Origin: Alkalibacter sp964582705
Lineage (GTDB): Bacteria > Bacillota > Clostridia > Eubacteriales > Alkalibacteraceae
Length of the DNA stretch: 26,558 nucleotides
NCBI GenBank assembly: GCA_964582705.1
Contig: CAZOTE010000023.1
Coordinates: 1 to 26,558 of the forward strand
Direction: 5' to 3'
This document shows positions 1-8,417 of this stretch, one piece after another (positions within the stretch are counted from its first letter, which is position 1; every line of letters begins with the position of its first letter). Below the pieces are notes generated by a model. It had not been told where the DNA came from. It saw only the letters and a program-made list of their open reading frames with translations, and did not search any database. The position numbers and the translations under genes were made by a program.

Positions 1-52
1 AGGCCCTTATAGGGCTCAAAGAAAAACCACCCGTTTTACGGGTGGATAATTA
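1..52. mobile_element. Possible end of an IS200/IS605-like element (two terminal hairpins)
   Basis: Two adjacent inverted repeats sit at the window edge: GCCCT/AGGGC (3-7 with 11-15) and CCACCCG/CGGGTGG (27-33 with 39-45). The second is followed by five T on the minus strand, so it also works as a terminator. Subterminal hairpins like these are typical of IS200/IS605 elements, and they begin exactly where the hemW reading frame breaks. No transposase is visible because the window ends here. The alternative is a simple terminator beside an unrelated rearrangement. Confidence 0.35.
22..45 (-). terminator. Rho-independent terminator after the hemW remnant
   Basis: A perfect 7-bp stem CCACCCG/CGGGTGG with a 5-base loop is followed on the minus strand by TTTTT (22-26). 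It starts a few bases after the TAA that ends the truncated hemW frame, so transcripts from lepA would end here. It may belong to the incoming element rather than to the original operon. Confidence 0.7.
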
Positions 53-139
53 TTCTTGCCCTGAAAAAGATAAAAAGTCGCAATACGAGCACTTTTCCCT
101 GCAAAAGGGAATATGTACGTATATGCTTGTATTTTTCAT
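50..139 (-). pseudogene. hemW: hemW 5' fragment (heme chaperone HemW), truncated
   Basis: The ATG at 139 follows an AAGGTG ribosome binding site and starts 14 bases after the lepA stop. The 29 codons read MKNTSIYVHIPFCREKCSYC then DFLSFSGQE and a TAA. The CxxxCxxC radical-SAM motif (C13, C17, C20) and the following DF are the N-terminus of HemW, a protein of roughly 370-400 residues formerly called a coproporphyrinogen III oxidase-like protein. HemW normally follows lepA in Clostridia, ahead of hrcA-grpE-dnaK. Only the first 7-8% of the protein remains; the rest is replaced by hairpins at 1-45. The fragment cannot bind or transfer heme. An intact copy could lie beyond the inserted element or elsewhere. 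Confidence 0.8.
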
Positions 140-153
140 TTTATTCACCTTGC

Positions 154-1962
154 TTAAGAATCCAGCTTCAGAACGGACATGAATGCCTCTTGGGGAACCT
201 CTATGCTTCCCACTTGACGCATACGTTTCTTCCCTTCCTTTTGCTTTTCTAAAAGTTTTCTCTTTCTGGATATATCTCCACCGTAGCATTTTGCAAGCAC
301 GTCTTTTCGCATGGCTCTGATAGTTTCTCTAGCTATGATCTTGCCTCCTATCGCCGCTTGTATTGGTATTTCAAACATTTGGCGAGGTATCGCATCTTTA
401 AGCTTCTCGCAGATCATTCGTCCTCTAGAGTATGCTTTGCTCTTATGTACTATGAAGGAAAGCGCATCGACTATGTCTCCGTTTAGCAGTATATCAAGCT
501 TTACGAGTTCTGACCTTCTGTATTCTTTCATATCATAATCAAATGACGCGTATCCTTTTGTCCTTGATTTAAGCACATCAAAAAAATCGTATATTATTTC
601 ATTTAGCGGAAGTTCGTATTCCAGCACGACTCGAGTTTCTTCCATATAACTCATTGTCTTGTACTCTCCTCTACGCTCCTGACACAAATCCATTATTGCG
701 CCGACATACTCGGAAGGAACCATAATGGAAGCATCCACTATAGGTTCTTCCATAAAGTCGATTTCCACTGTTGGTGGAAGATTGGTGGGATTGTCTACCC
801 ACAACTCTTCGCCGCTGGTTTTTCTAACCTTGTAGATTACGCTTGGAGCTGTAGTTACCAAATCTATGTTGTATTCTCTTTCGAGTCTCTCCTGGATTAT
901 CTCCATATGAAGAAGCCCCAAAAATCCGCATCTGAAACCAAAACCCAGCGCTACCGAAGTATCCGGCTCAAACATCAGTGAAGCATCGTTTAATTGAAGC
1001 TTCTCCAGGGATTCCTTAAGATCTTCGTATTTTGCCCCATCAGCTGGATATATCCCACTGTAAACCATGGGCGTTACCTTTTTATACCCCGGCAACGCTT
1101 CTTTAGCAGGATTTGATGCGTCTGTTATGGTGTCCCCTACCCTGGTATCCTTAACATTTTTGATGCTTGCAGTAACATATCCTACATCTCCACTTACGAG
1201 CTCATCGATGGGAAGAAGTCCTTTTGCGAATACTCCAACCTCATCAACTTCAAAAGTTTTCCCCGTATTCATCATCTTTATTTTCATGCCTTTTTTCATA
1301 ATTCCTTCTTTTACCCTTATTGATGCTATCACTCCCCTGTAGGAGTCATAGTAGGAATCAAAAATAAGGGCCTTCAAAGGCTGGTCGTCCTTATTTTCGG
1401 GAGCCGGCACTCTATCAACTATGGCCTTTAGCACGTCTTCGATATTTAATCCTTCTTTTGCAGATATTAAAGGAGCATCATGTGCTTCGATTCCTATCAA
1501 ATCTTCGATTTCATTTTTTACCATCTCAGGATCTGCTCCCGGTAAATCTATCTTGTTTATTACAGGTATTATCTCAAGGTTGTTCTCTAGCGCAAGATAG
1601 ACATTTGCCATAGTCTGCGCTTCAATTCCCTGAACTGCATCTACAACCAAAATGGCTCCTTCACATGCAGCCAAGCTCCTTGAAACCTCGTAAGTAAAAT
1701 CTACATGCCCTGGCGTATCAATCAGATTCAAAAAATATTCGTCATTATTTTCATCCTTGTAAACCAGCCTTATTGCTTGGAGCTTTATAGTTATTCCACG
1801 TTCCTTCTCCAAATCCATGTTATCCAAAAGCTGATCAGACATTTCCCTGTCAGACAATAGACCAGTCTTTTGTATCAATCGATCGGCTAGTGTTGATTTA
1901 CCATGGTCTATATGGGCTATTATGCTAAAATTTCTCGTTATTTCCTGCTTGTTAGGCGCCAT
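154..1962 (-). CDS. lepA: Elongation factor 4 (LepA) GTPase
   Basis: A 602-residue protein, the usual length for LepA/EF4, a ribosome-bound GTPase related to EF-G that acts during initiation or elongation under stress. All GTP-binding motifs are visible: G1 AHIDHGKST (residues 17-25), G2 RGITI, G3 DTPGH, G4 NKID and a SAK-type G5. The LepA-specific C-terminal domain ends with YGGDISRKRKLLEKQKEGKK. The ATG start at 1962 follows GGAGG with a 7-base spacer. A strong promoter lies upstream. The gene is followed by the hemW start after 14 bases, so both would be co-transcribed. Nothing in the protein looks damaged. Confidence 0.98.
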   Translation of the reverse strand: MAPNKQEITRNFSIIAHIDHGKSTLADRLIQKTGLLSDREMSDQLLDNMDLEKERGITIKLQAIRLVYKDENNDEYFLNLIDTPGHVDFTYEVSRSLAACEGAILVVDAVQGIEAQTMANVYLALENNLEIIPVINKIDLPGADPEMVKNEIEDLIGIEAHDAPLISAKEGLNIEDVLKAIVDRVPAPENKDDQPLKALIFDSYYDSYRGVIASIRVKEGIMKKGMKIKMMNTGKTFEVDEVGVFAKGLLPIDELVSGDVGYVTASIKNVKDTRVGDTITDASNPAKEALPGYKKVTPMVYSGIYPADGAKYEDLKESLEKLQLNDASLMFEPDTSVALGFGFRCGFLGLLHMEIIQERLEREYNIDLVTTAPSVIYKVRKTSGEELWVDNPTNLPPTVEIDFMEEPIVDASIMVPSEYVGAIMDLCQERRGEYKTMSYMEETRVVLEYELPLNEIIYDFFDVLKSRTKGYASFDYDMKEYRRSELVKLDILLNGDIVDALSFIVHKSKAYSRGRMICEKLKDAIPRQMFEIPIQAAIGGKIIARETIRAMRKDVLAKCYGGDISRKRKLLEKQKEGKKRMRQVGSIEVPQEAFMSVLKLDS

Positions 1963-1996
1963 TAAAATTCCTCCAAATATAAAATCTCATTATTGC

Positions 1997-2025
1997 ATTA
2001 TATCAAAAACACAGCACTCTAACAA
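1997..2025 (-). promoter_or_regulatory. lepA promoter
   Basis: On the minus strand TTGTTA (2020-2025), a 17-base spacer and a consensus TATAAT (1997-2002) form a good housekeeping-sigma promoter. It leaves a short leader before the lepA ribosome binding site. Confidence 0.65.
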
Positions 2026-2060
2026 TCAATATATTTATATCCTGGATTTTAGAAACTGCG

Positions 2061-2291
2061 CTAAATGTAAAACATCATTCCTGCCAGTCCACAGGAAACA
2101 AACGACACCGCCAATGCAATGGGAATTAACATCCACAAGAGAGCTGCCTTTGCAAAATTCCTTCTGTTCAGATCATAGTCTCCACCAAATGCCCATAAGA
2201 TCAAAACTATTACATTTACAAGCGGAATGCTTATAAGCAATAACGTTATGAACCAATCTCCTACGCTTTGTACTCTAATTTCTTCATTCAT
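2061..2291 (-). CDS. Small membrane protein with two transmembrane helices
   Basis: A 76-residue protein with an ATG at 2291 preceded by GGAGGG at good spacing. It has a short acidic N-terminus, a first hydrophobic helix at about residues 13-36 (ITLLLISIPLVNVIVLILWA), a loop with the motif GGDYDLNRRNFAKA, and a second helix at about residues 48-72. Similar two-helix proteins with a conserved N-R-x-N-F-A-K-A loop are common and uncharacterised in Firmicutes. No function can be assigned. It lies upstream of lepA on the same strand but lepA has its own promoter, and it diverges from the PHP phosphatase gene. Confidence 0.75.
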   Translation of the reverse strand: MNEEIRVQSVGDWFITLLLISIPLVNVIVLILWAFGGDYDLNRRNFAKAALLWMLIPIALAVSFVSCGLAGMMFYI

Positions 2292-2372
2292 TCCAATCCC
2301 TCCACTTAGTTTTTTTTACTATACAACAATAACGTTAAAATTCCATTATAATTTCGACAAATTGAAAGATTA

Positions 2373-2402
2373 TTGCACGCGACAAAACTGCAAACGTTAT
2401 AT
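2373..2402 (+). promoter_or_regulatory. Candidate promoter of the PHP phosphatase gene
   Basis: TTGCAC (2373-2378), an 18-base spacer and TTATAT (2397-2402) on the plus strand give a moderate match to a housekeeping promoter, with a leader of about 60 bases before the ATG at 2471. Confidence 0.4.
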
Positions 2403-2470
2403 CGTTGCTCTATTTGCTTCTTAGTAGTATCATTGATTTATAAACAAATGAGGTGATAAAAATAAACAGA

Positions 2471-3256
2471 ATGCTTGATTATCATATGCACACTACCCAT
2501 TCATGGGATGGAATGTCCACTATGGAAGAAATGTGCAAAAGCGCCATAAAAAAAGGCGTGTCTGAAATATGCTTAACAGAACATCTTTCTGTCCGGGAAG
2601 GCGACCCATGCTTCGGGTATCTTGATATGGATGATTACGGTATCGATATAGAAAAATGCCGGGATCACTTCCAGGGCAGTCTAACAATAAAAAAAGGCTT
2701 GGAAATAGGAGAGCCCCATTTATCCATGAACAAAATCGAACCTTACAAAACAGGGCAAAATATTGATTTTATTATCGGTTCAGTTCATAATTTGGATGAA
2801 GAAGATCTCACAGTATATATGCAAGGCAGGGAGCAGATCGAAAGCTATACAGATTATTTCAATGAAGTCCTATTGTCAGTTACCGAAGGGGATATGGATG
2901 TCATCGGCCACTTCGACTTATTGAAAAGATACGCTTTTGACTTAAACGGTAAATATCGCCACGGCGACTACGAGGAATTAATATCTGAAATCTTAAAGAA
3001 GGCGATTTCAAGAAACATCGGGCTTGAAATAAACACTTCCGGCTTTAGGTCAAGCTCTTTAGAGATTTTTCCTTCACAAATAATCCTTAAAATGTATATG
3101 GACTTAGGCGGCGAACTTCTAACCGTAGGATCCGATTCTCACTCTGCAAATATGATAGGCAACAACATCGCTCCAGTATATCTAATGCTTAAACAAATCG
3201 GATTTAATGCAGTATTTTCATACGACAGTCGAAAACCAACAGCAGTGGATATATAA
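2471..3256 (+). CDS. PHP-domain phosphatase, histidinol-phosphatase (HisK/HisJ) family
   Basis: A protein of 261 residues from the ATG at 2471, which has AGGTGA about 13 bases upstream. A GTG at 2453 would add six residues but overlaps that Shine-Dalgarno sequence and lacks its own. PHP metal ligands are visible in order: DYHMH near the N-terminus, LTEHL, GSVHNLD, VIGHFDLLKR and GSDSHS near the C-terminus. The family hydrolyses phosphate monoesters using a trinuclear metal centre. Members of this size are usually annotated as histidinol phosphatase, but no his genes are nearby, so another phosphomonoester substrate is possible. The gene is alone on its strand and ends in a terminator shared with the convergent PTS operon. 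Confidence 0.85.
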   Translation: MLDYHMHTTHSWDGMSTMEEMCKSAIKKGVSEICLTEHLSVREGDPCFGYLDMDDYGIDIEKCRDHFQGSLTIKKGLEIGEPHLSMNKIEPYKTGQNIDFIIGSVHNLDEEDLTVYMQGREQIESYTDYFNEVLLSVTEGDMDVIGHFDLLKRYAFDLNGKYRHGDYEELISEILKKAISRNIGLEINTSGFRSSSLEIFPSQIILKMYMDLGGELLTVGSDSHSANMIGNNIAPVYLMLKQIGFNAVFSYDSRKPTAVDI

Positions 3257-3288
3257 ATAAAGGCCTCCGGTACCGGAGGCCTTTATTT
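3255..3288. terminator. Bidirectional terminator between the PHP gene and PTS module A
   Basis: A perfect 34-base palindrome centred between 3271 and 3272 has the core AGGCCTCCGG/CCGGAGGCCT flanked by AAATAA/TTATTT. It overlaps the last bases of both convergent stop codons and serves both strands. Confidence 0.9.
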
Positions 3289-3599
3289 TATTTCTCTAAA
3301 TGACTTTCAAGCTTTTTAACTATTGCATCTGCTTTTTTGATAGCATCTCCGATAAAGATTCTGACAATTTTTTTGCCTGCAAATCTTTCTTCGTTTTTAA
3401 TGCCCATGTCTTTTGTCAAGATGACAAAATCCGCATTAGCAATGTCTTCAGCTGTCAATTGGTTTTCTATGCCTATTGACCCCTGTGTCTCCACTTTAAT
3501 GGTGTGGCCTGCTTTTTTAAAAGCTCTTTCAAGTGCTTCAGCTGACATGTAGGTGTGAGCTACACCTGAAGGGCATGCAGTTGCTGCTACGACATTCAT
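3288..3599 (-). CDS. PTS fructose-family IIB component (module A)
   Basis: A 103-residue cytoplasmic phosphotransfer protein. The phosphorylated cysteine lies in the signature ACPSGVAHTYM (C9), followed by VETQGSIG, both typical of fructose-family EIIB. It would take phosphate from the separate IIA protein and pass it to the sugar brought in by IIC. The ATG at 3599 follows GGGAGTG. It is the last gene of the minus-strand run regulator-IIA-IIC-IIB and ends in the bidirectional terminator. Family sequence alone does not tell whether the sugar is fructose, mannose or a derivative such as mannosylglycerate. Confidence 0.93.
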   Translation of the reverse strand: MNVVAATACPSGVAHTYMSAEALERAFKKAGHTIKVETQGSIGIENQLTAEDIANADFVILTKDMGIKNEERFAGKKIVRIFIGDAIKKADAIVKKLESHLEK

Positions 3600-3662
3600 T
3601 CTAACACACTCCCTTCTTAAATTAACTAATGTTATCCTTGCTTATAATAATACTATACTTTC

Positions 3663-4712
3663 TTAGTCAAAATCAAGGTCAACATCATCACCTGATGTAG
3701 TAACAAGATCGTCTTCTTTTTTGTCCTTCTTAAGAGCTATGACCACTGCCGCAGTAGTTAAAGAACCTGCCAGAACAGCTATAAGATATCCTGGGATATT
3801 GTTTACTACAGGCAGTACTATAAGTCCTCCCCAAGGTGCGCTGTTTGTTGCTCCAACAAGAAGTGCTATTACAGATCCAACCATTCCACCTATCATGTTG
3901 GCAGGTATTACCTTAATCGGGTCAGCCGCTGCAAAAGGAATAGCTCCTTCGGTGATACCTATGGATCCCATAATTATCGCCGCTTTTCCAGCTTCTCTTT
4001 CCTCTACTGTAAACTTTTTAGGTCTTATAAATGTAGCAATCGCAAGCCCTATAGGAGGCGTACAAATCGGTACAGCTACTGCAGCCATTACTTCGGGGTG
4101 TGTTGCAACCAAGCCTACTCCGAAGAAGTATGCTACCTTGTTTACCGGTCCACCCATGTCAAATGCTATCATGGCTCCCAAAATCAAGCCCAGAACAACT
4201 TTTGATGCTCCCTGCATTCCTTCCAGCCATACGCTCATCGAATCCATCAAACCTGCTATCGGTTGTCCAAGAACATAGATTATAAGCATACCTGTTATAA
4301 ATGTTCCTATCAATGGAATGATGAAGATAGGCATTACAGATCTCATTACAGGAGGCACTTTGATCTTTTTAAGATAGAATACTACCAATCCCGCAATAAT
4401 GCCGCCAACGATTCCACCAAGGAAACCTCCGCCTACCTGATTCGCAAGATAAGCGCCAATCATCCCGGGAGCGATTCCCGGTCTGTCCACCATAGAGAAA
4501 GCTATAAATCCGCCAAGAATTGGTACAAATAAAGTAAGTCCCGCAATACCAATGTCAGATATCGCCTTAAGTATTCCCTCTTCAGGAACTGCTGCCTGTC
4601 CAGAAATCATAACCGCTACCGCAAGCAATACCCCGCCTGCTACTACAAAAGGTATCATGTAAGATACACCGGTCATGAGATGCTGTCTCATGTTTTTCAA
4701 TAAGTTACCCAT
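3663..4712 (-). CDS. PTS fructose-family IIC permease (module A)
   Basis: A 349-residue integral membrane protein, the normal length for a free-standing fructose-type IIC. It begins MGNLLKNMRQHLMTGVSYMI and has about eight to ten hydrophobic segments. Family motifs include GISYMIPF-like (residues 15-22), GGPVNKVAYFFG and GITEGAIPFAAADP, the last being part of the substrate region. The C-terminus ends in an acidic tail (DKKEDDLVTTSGDDVDLDFD). The ATG at 4712 follows AAAGGAGG. An (AAT)14 tract lies between it and the upstream IIA gene. It translocates and phosphorylates a hexose-like sugar together with the IIB and IIA proteins encoded beside it. Confidence 0.95.
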   Translation of the reverse strand: MGNLLKNMRQHLMTGVSYMIPFVVAGGVLLAVAVMISGQAAVPEEGILKAISDIGIAGLTLFVPILGGFIAFSMVDRPGIAPGMIGAYLANQVGGGFLGGIVGGIIAGLVVFYLKKIKVPPVMRSVMPIFIIPLIGTFITGMLIIYVLGQPIAGLMDSMSVWLEGMQGASKVVLGLILGAMIAFDMGGPVNKVAYFFGVGLVATHPEVMAAVAVPICTPPIGLAIATFIRPKKFTVEEREAGKAAIIMGSIGITEGAIPFAAADPIKVIPANMIGGMVGSVIALLVGATNSAPWGGLIVLPVVNNIPGYLIAVLAGSLTTAAVVIALKKDKKEDDLVTTSGDDVDLDFD

Positions 4713-4759
4713 TTAAAATCCTCCTTTAATAAAATTTATAAAATATTAAATTATTACTA

Positions 4760-4801
<42 letters not shown>

Positions 4802-4815
4802 TTTCTAGATAAAGC

Positions 4816-5289
4816 TTACTTTTCTACAGATTCAAAGATATCTGTCAATATTTTTAGCACCTGATCTTCATTTTGAGTCTTGATAAGCTCTTCTCTGAAT
4901 TCTTCATCCATAAGCTTTCTTGAAAGAGCTGCTAAAATCTTAAGGTGAAGATTAGATTCTGTTTCATTAGGAACTGCAATTAAAAAGATTATTTTTGCCG
5001 GTTCACCGTCAAGAGATTGCCAGTCGATCCCTTCTTCTTTTCTTCCAAAGGCCACTGTAGCTTCTTTTACAGCTATACATTTACCATGGGGGATAGCTAT
5101 TCCAAAACCGATGCCCGTCGTGGACATATCCTCTCTCTCCCTTACGTTTGTACAATAATTTTCGAAACTATCAAGCCTGCCTTCGTTGTCTATAAGCTCC
5201 GCCAGTTCTGATATGACATCATTTTTGTCTGTACTTTCAAGATTTAGTTTAATTAATCTTTTGTTAATTATTTCGCTCACTTTCATCAT
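4816..5289 (-). CDS. PTS fructose/mannitol-family IIA component (module A)
   Basis: A 157-residue cytoplasmic protein. The phosphorylated histidine is H68 in GFGIAIPHGK, and downstream AKIIFLIAVPNE and LHLKILAALSRKL match the EIIA-Fru/Mtl family. It receives phosphate from HPr and passes it to IIB. The ATG at 5289 (or the adjacent ATG at 5286) is preceded by AAGGA overlapping the regulator stop codon, 12 bases upstream, so translation is probably coupled to the regulator. It is encoded separately from IIB and IIC, unlike many FruA fusions. Confidence 0.94.
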   Translation of the reverse strand: MMKVSEIINKRLIKLNLESTDKNDVISELAELIDNEGRLDSFENYCTNVREREDMSTTGIGFGIAIPHGKCIAVKEATVAFGRKEEGIDWQSLDGEPAKIIFLIAVPNETESNLHLKILAALSRKLMDEEFREELIKTQNEDQVLKILTDIFESVEK

Positions 5290-5301
5290 CCTCTCATTTC
5301 C

Positions 5302-7314
5302 TTAATCAAATTCTTCCAAATTCAAATAATTTAACATTTCATCTGTGTCTTTTGCATTTTTAAGATTCCTAAGAACTTTTTCGTCATCAAGCATTGAATA
5401 AAACTTTTTAAAGAACTTTCTAGTTTGAGATCCAGTCTCAAAATCCAGTGCAAGAAGAAAAACTATATCCACATTACATCCAGACCAATCTACAGGCTTT
5501 TCCAAGACCGCGCATGCTATCACCGACTTTTTGACGTATCTAGTTTCCCCATGTGGTATAGCCACTCCTATACCCACCGCTGTCGAAGTAATCTTTTCTC
5601 TCATAAGTGCCGATTCTATAAACCTTTTATCCACAAAGCCGGCTTCTATTAGTTTAATACCCATATATTTAATGATTTCATCTTTATTTTCTAAATTTAA
5701 TTCACTGAATAAAAAATCTTTATCAAATAAATTCTTTTCCGGACTACCTGCTTCTTTTTGGATTTTTTTTGCTTTTCCTTTGAAGTTTGCGATATACTGG
5801 TTTATGGTTCTTATATTGTCATCTGTAATGAATACATCAGCATATATCACAGGCTTGCCTGGATATTTAAAGGGTATGGTGGAAATAATAAAGTCATAAT
5901 CCTCTTTTTTATATTTCTCTACATCGTGTACTGATGAAACCGCTACTATTTCCAAATTCTTTATCCTTTTTTCCAACCTGCTCACTACCAGCTGAGATGT
6001 CCCTATCCCGCTGCTGCAAACGACTATCGCCCTAGCTGGCGACTTCATCCTTTCCAATGCAGCACCTATGTGTATGGTCAGATATCCTATCTCTTCCTCT
6101 GTAATCCTTATGCCGAAGTTCTTCTCGAACAATATGCTCGTAGCCCAAGAAGCCCCGAATATACTGGGGAATTTCTCCTTGATTTCATTAAGCAGCGGAT
6201 TTCTTAAGCTCAAACCGTGCTCCAACCTTCTGACGGTAGTCCTCAAATGAAGGGCCAGCCCTGTGAAAAGGGTATGGTCATTGGAAAAATCCACATCTAA
6301 AATATTTTGAACCAGCAGTATGATATCTTTAGTCAATTCAACAACTTCAGGTTCTATGGTACTTATTATTTCTTTAGGATCTGAAATTTTCTCACTTGGT
6401 CCGAGTATCTTAGCTCCCAACAGATGCAGCGTTATATAACCTATCTCTGAAACCGGCATCTTTATGCCAAGGACTTTCTCCAGCTTACCCGCAACCCATG
6501 TCGCAATATCAAATTCGCTGTAGTTTTTAAGGCCCGAAAGCTGTTTTGAAGGCATTTTAATGTCTTTTCCGCTTTTAATTCTCTCCAAGCTGATTGCTAT
6601 ATGTATCAGTAGCGCAACAAAGGCTTCATCGGATATAGGGTATGTCATTTTTTTTTCCGCCTCGATGAGGATGTCTTCAATTTTCATGAAATCCATATCC
6701 GGAATAAGATCTTTTATGTGGGAGAGATCATCAGGGTTAAGCCTATGGTAAGTTTTTTCCATCTCATCCCCAGTTTTGGAATTCGTCTTCCTTATCTCGA
6801 TAAGCAGAGCTGTCGCTGCTTTTCTCCAATCTTTTTCCTTGCCCACTATCTCTATGCCATGGTTTTGCTTTCTAAGCAGCTTTAAGTCATATTTTTTAAG
6901 CCAATCCTCAACGCCGTCCAAGTCCTTATGCACAGTGACCCTGCTTACAAACAGTTCATCTGCCAGCGCCTGCATAGTAAGGAGTTCTTCTGACTGCATC
7001 AGCTTCTTTATAATGAACCTCTTCCTCTCAAGTGTCGAAAAAGGCTCGACGTAAATATTACCCTTTCTGATGTTTGATAATATCTTATGCTTCGATTCAG
7101 GAGTTCCCTCCAACCATATTCCTACTCTTGGCTTTCGAAATAACCTCACGCCTTCAATATCTGATAGATAGCTCTCGACTTTTTCAAGATCGTTCCTGAC
7201 TGTACGATTGGACACCGTTAATTTATTGGCAATCGTTTCGGATGTAATCGGTTGCTTCTCTTGCATGAGAATCTGAATAATCTTTGCACATCTATCATCA
7301 GTTGCGTTTTTCAA
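5302..7314 (-). CDS. PRD-containing transcriptional activator with PTS IIB and IIA domains (module A)
   Basis: A 670-residue protein built like MtlR/LicR-type activators. It has a winged-helix HTH at about 8-50, a second Mga-like HTH at about 95-150, PRD1 (H238, H297), PRD2 (H356, H415), a Gat-like IIB domain with C433 in VVCSSGIGTSQ, and a Fru/Mtl IIA domain with H588 in GVAIPHGE. In this family, HPr phosphorylation of a PRD activates and the cognate EIIB or IIA route inhibits, linking transcription to sugar uptake and glucose status. The start is a TTG at 7314 behind GGAGGA with an 8-base spacer; no closer ATG fits. It is the first gene of the regulator-IIA-IIC-IIB unit and likely activates its own operon. 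No catabolic enzyme accompanies it. Confidence 0.93.
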   Translation of the reverse strand: MKNATDDRCAKIIQILMQEKQPITSETIANKLTVSNRTVRNDLEKVESYLSDIEGVRLFRKPRVGIWLEGTPESKHKILSNIRKGNIYVEPFSTLERKRFIIKKLMQSEELLTMQALADELFVSRVTVHKDLDGVEDWLKKYDLKLLRKQNHGIEIVGKEKDWRKAATALLIEIRKTNSKTGDEMEKTYHRLNPDDLSHIKDLIPDMDFMKIEDILIEAEKKMTYPISDEAFVALLIHIAISLERIKSGKDIKMPSKQLSGLKNYSEFDIATWVAGKLEKVLGIKMPVSEIGYITLHLLGAKILGPSEKISDPKEIISTIEPEVVELTKDIILLVQNILDVDFSNDHTLFTGLALHLRTTVRRLEHGLSLRNPLLNEIKEKFPSIFGASWATSILFEKNFGIRITEEEIGYLTIHIGAALERMKSPARAIVVCSSGIGTSQLVVSRLEKRIKNLEIVAVSSVHDVEKYKKEDYDFIISTIPFKYPGKPVIYADVFITDDNIRTINQYIANFKGKAKKIQKEAGSPEKNLFDKDFLFSELNLENKDEIIKYMGIKLIEAGFVDKRFIESALMREKITSTAVGIGVAIPHGETRYVKKSVIACAVLEKPVDWSGCNVDIVFLLALDFETGSQTRKFFKKFYSMLDDEKVLRNLKNAKDTDEMLNYLNLEEFD

Positions 7315-7373
7315 ACCTGGTGTCCTCCCTCAATGTGGAATACCATTAACTAATTGCTCTTTGCTTTGATTTT

Positions 7374-7402
7374 ATGATATCACTGTTTGACATAGTTTTC
7401 AA
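7374..7402 (-). promoter_or_regulatory. Promoter of the module A regulator/PTS operon
   Basis: On the minus strand TTGAAA (7397-7402), a 17-base spacer and TATCAT (7374-7379) precede the regulator gene by about 60 bases. A conserved box lies 28 bases upstream of the -35, a fitting place for an activator. Confidence 0.6.
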
Positions 7403-7430
7403 TAGGTTCAAATGTATCAATTGCGTACAC

Positions 7431-7445
7431 ATTAATGTGGCAATA
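7431..7445 (-). promoter_or_regulatory. Conserved box upstream of the module A regulator
   Basis: The minus strand reads TATTGCCACATTAAT, and the core continues into the perfect palindrome CACATTAATGTG. A near-identical box, TATTTCCACATTAAT, sits at the same place relative to the promoter of the module B regulator. It is a candidate binding site for a PRD activator. A weaker relative, TATTCCACATTGAG, occurs at about 7330-7344 next to the regulator's ribosome binding site. Confidence 0.5.
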
Positions 7446-7461
7446 CTTTATAATCACATCT

Positions 7462-7499
7462 AAAAAGGCTGGGTTTTCAAATGGAAAACTCAGCCTTTT
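7462..7499. terminator. Terminator after the module A SDR gene
   Basis: The arms AAAAGGCTG (7463-7471) and CAGCCTTTT (7491-7499) extend inward through GTTTTC/GGAAAAC around a short loop. The minus strand continues with TTTTT, ending SDR transcription before the regulator promoter. The plus side also carries T residues. Confidence 0.8.
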
Positions 7500-7531
7500 G
7501 CTATTGTTATTATATTAACCTTTACAAGCTG

Positions 7532-8398
7532 TTAACACATAGAATATTCTCTTATCGCCTTTGCCAAGGCCTCCTGTGTATTATCAAACGCTAGCCCTGA
7601 CTTTTTGATCTTTAGGGTATCAAGCCTTACATCCCTATTCTTATCTGCGTATTTTTCCTTATCAGGAATAAGCATCTTATCGATTCCATCTTCTGTCAAA
7701 CCCAGCTCTTTAAGAATAAATTTAACAGTATGATATCTGCTCATGTTATTTTCGCTTCCTGTGTGGTAAATCCCCCGATCCATTCCGAACACCTTTTCTA
7801 TTTGATCTACTAGATCATAAACATAAGTCATTCCTCTATATTCATTTACCGGCACTATTGCTTTCTGCTGCTTGTATGCGGATTTTACAGTATCCCATAA
7901 GATATTTGGGTTAATCTTAAGTCCCCTTTCAGGCATGCCAAACATCCAGGTCAACCTTAATATCCAAAGCCCCTCTACTGTATCCAGTATTTTTTTTTCA
8001 GCTTCAAGCTTTGTCTTGCCATATTGGGTATTTGCCATCGCTAAATCTTCTTCCTTGAAAGGTCCTTCTCCAGAGTTTCCGTTAAATATCTGTTCGGTGC
8101 TGAAAAATATCATTTTACTTTTAACCGCATCAGCGGCCTTAGCCATATTAACAGCTCCGTTTACATTTAAATTATAGGCGAATTCAGGGTTTTCCTCACA
8201 GAATTTTGTCTCTGCTACAGCAGCGCCATGTATTATAAAGTCTGGCCTCACCTCTTTTACAATGTTCAATACCCGTTTTTCGTCAGTTATGTCCAGTTTA
8301 TCGGATGTAGCTGAAAATATTTCATATTTGTCATTTAACGCCTTGATGATTCTAGACCCCAAAAATCCATTTCCCCCGGTTATAAGAAGTTTTTTCAT
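7532..8398 (-). CDS. RmlD-like SDR oxidoreductase (extended SDR, module A)
   Basis: A protein of 288 residues from the ATG at 8398 (MKKLLITGGNGFLG). An upstream in-frame ATG at 8428 lacks a good ribosome binding site and would add ten atypical residues. The Rossmann dinucleotide motif is TGGNGFLG at the N-terminus. The catalytic region shows FFSTEQIF followed by QYGKTK (YxxxK). The C-terminal NRDVRLDTLKIKKSG resembles the substrate-binding end of dTDP-4-dehydrorhamnose reductase (RmlD). No rmlA, rmlB or rmlC is nearby, so the RmlD reaction itself is unlikely; the substrate is unknown. A close paralogue (13686-14555) occupies the same place in module B. It has its own promoter and terminator, apart from the PTS operon. 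Confidence 0.85.
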   Translation of the reverse strand: MKKLLITGGNGFLGSRIIKALNDKYEIFSATSDKLDITDEKRVLNIVKEVRPDFIIHGAAVAETKFCEENPEFAYNLNVNGAVNMAKAADAVKSKMIFFSTEQIFNGNSGEGPFKEEDLAMANTQYGKTKLEAEKKILDTVEGLWILRLTWMFGMPERGLKINPNILWDTVKSAYKQQKAIVPVNEYRGMTYVYDLVDQIEKVFGMDRGIYHTGSENNMSRYHTVKFILKELGLTEDGIDKMLIPDKEKYADKNRDVRLDTLKIKKSGLAFDNTQEALAKAIREYSMC

Positions 8399-8417
8399 AA
8401 AAAAAAGACACACCCTT

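Noticed and set aside
3721..4278. A 185-codon open frame on the plus strand opposite the module A IIC gene (and a similar one at 9832-10539 opposite module B)
   Set aside because: They are shadows of well-supported membrane-protein genes, have no ribosome binding site and no family resemblance.
7429..7450. TGTGGCAATACTTTA as a possible sigma-54 (-24/-12) promoter
   Set aside because: The GG/GC spacing does not fit, and neither PRD regulator has the AAA+ domain needed to work with sigma-54.
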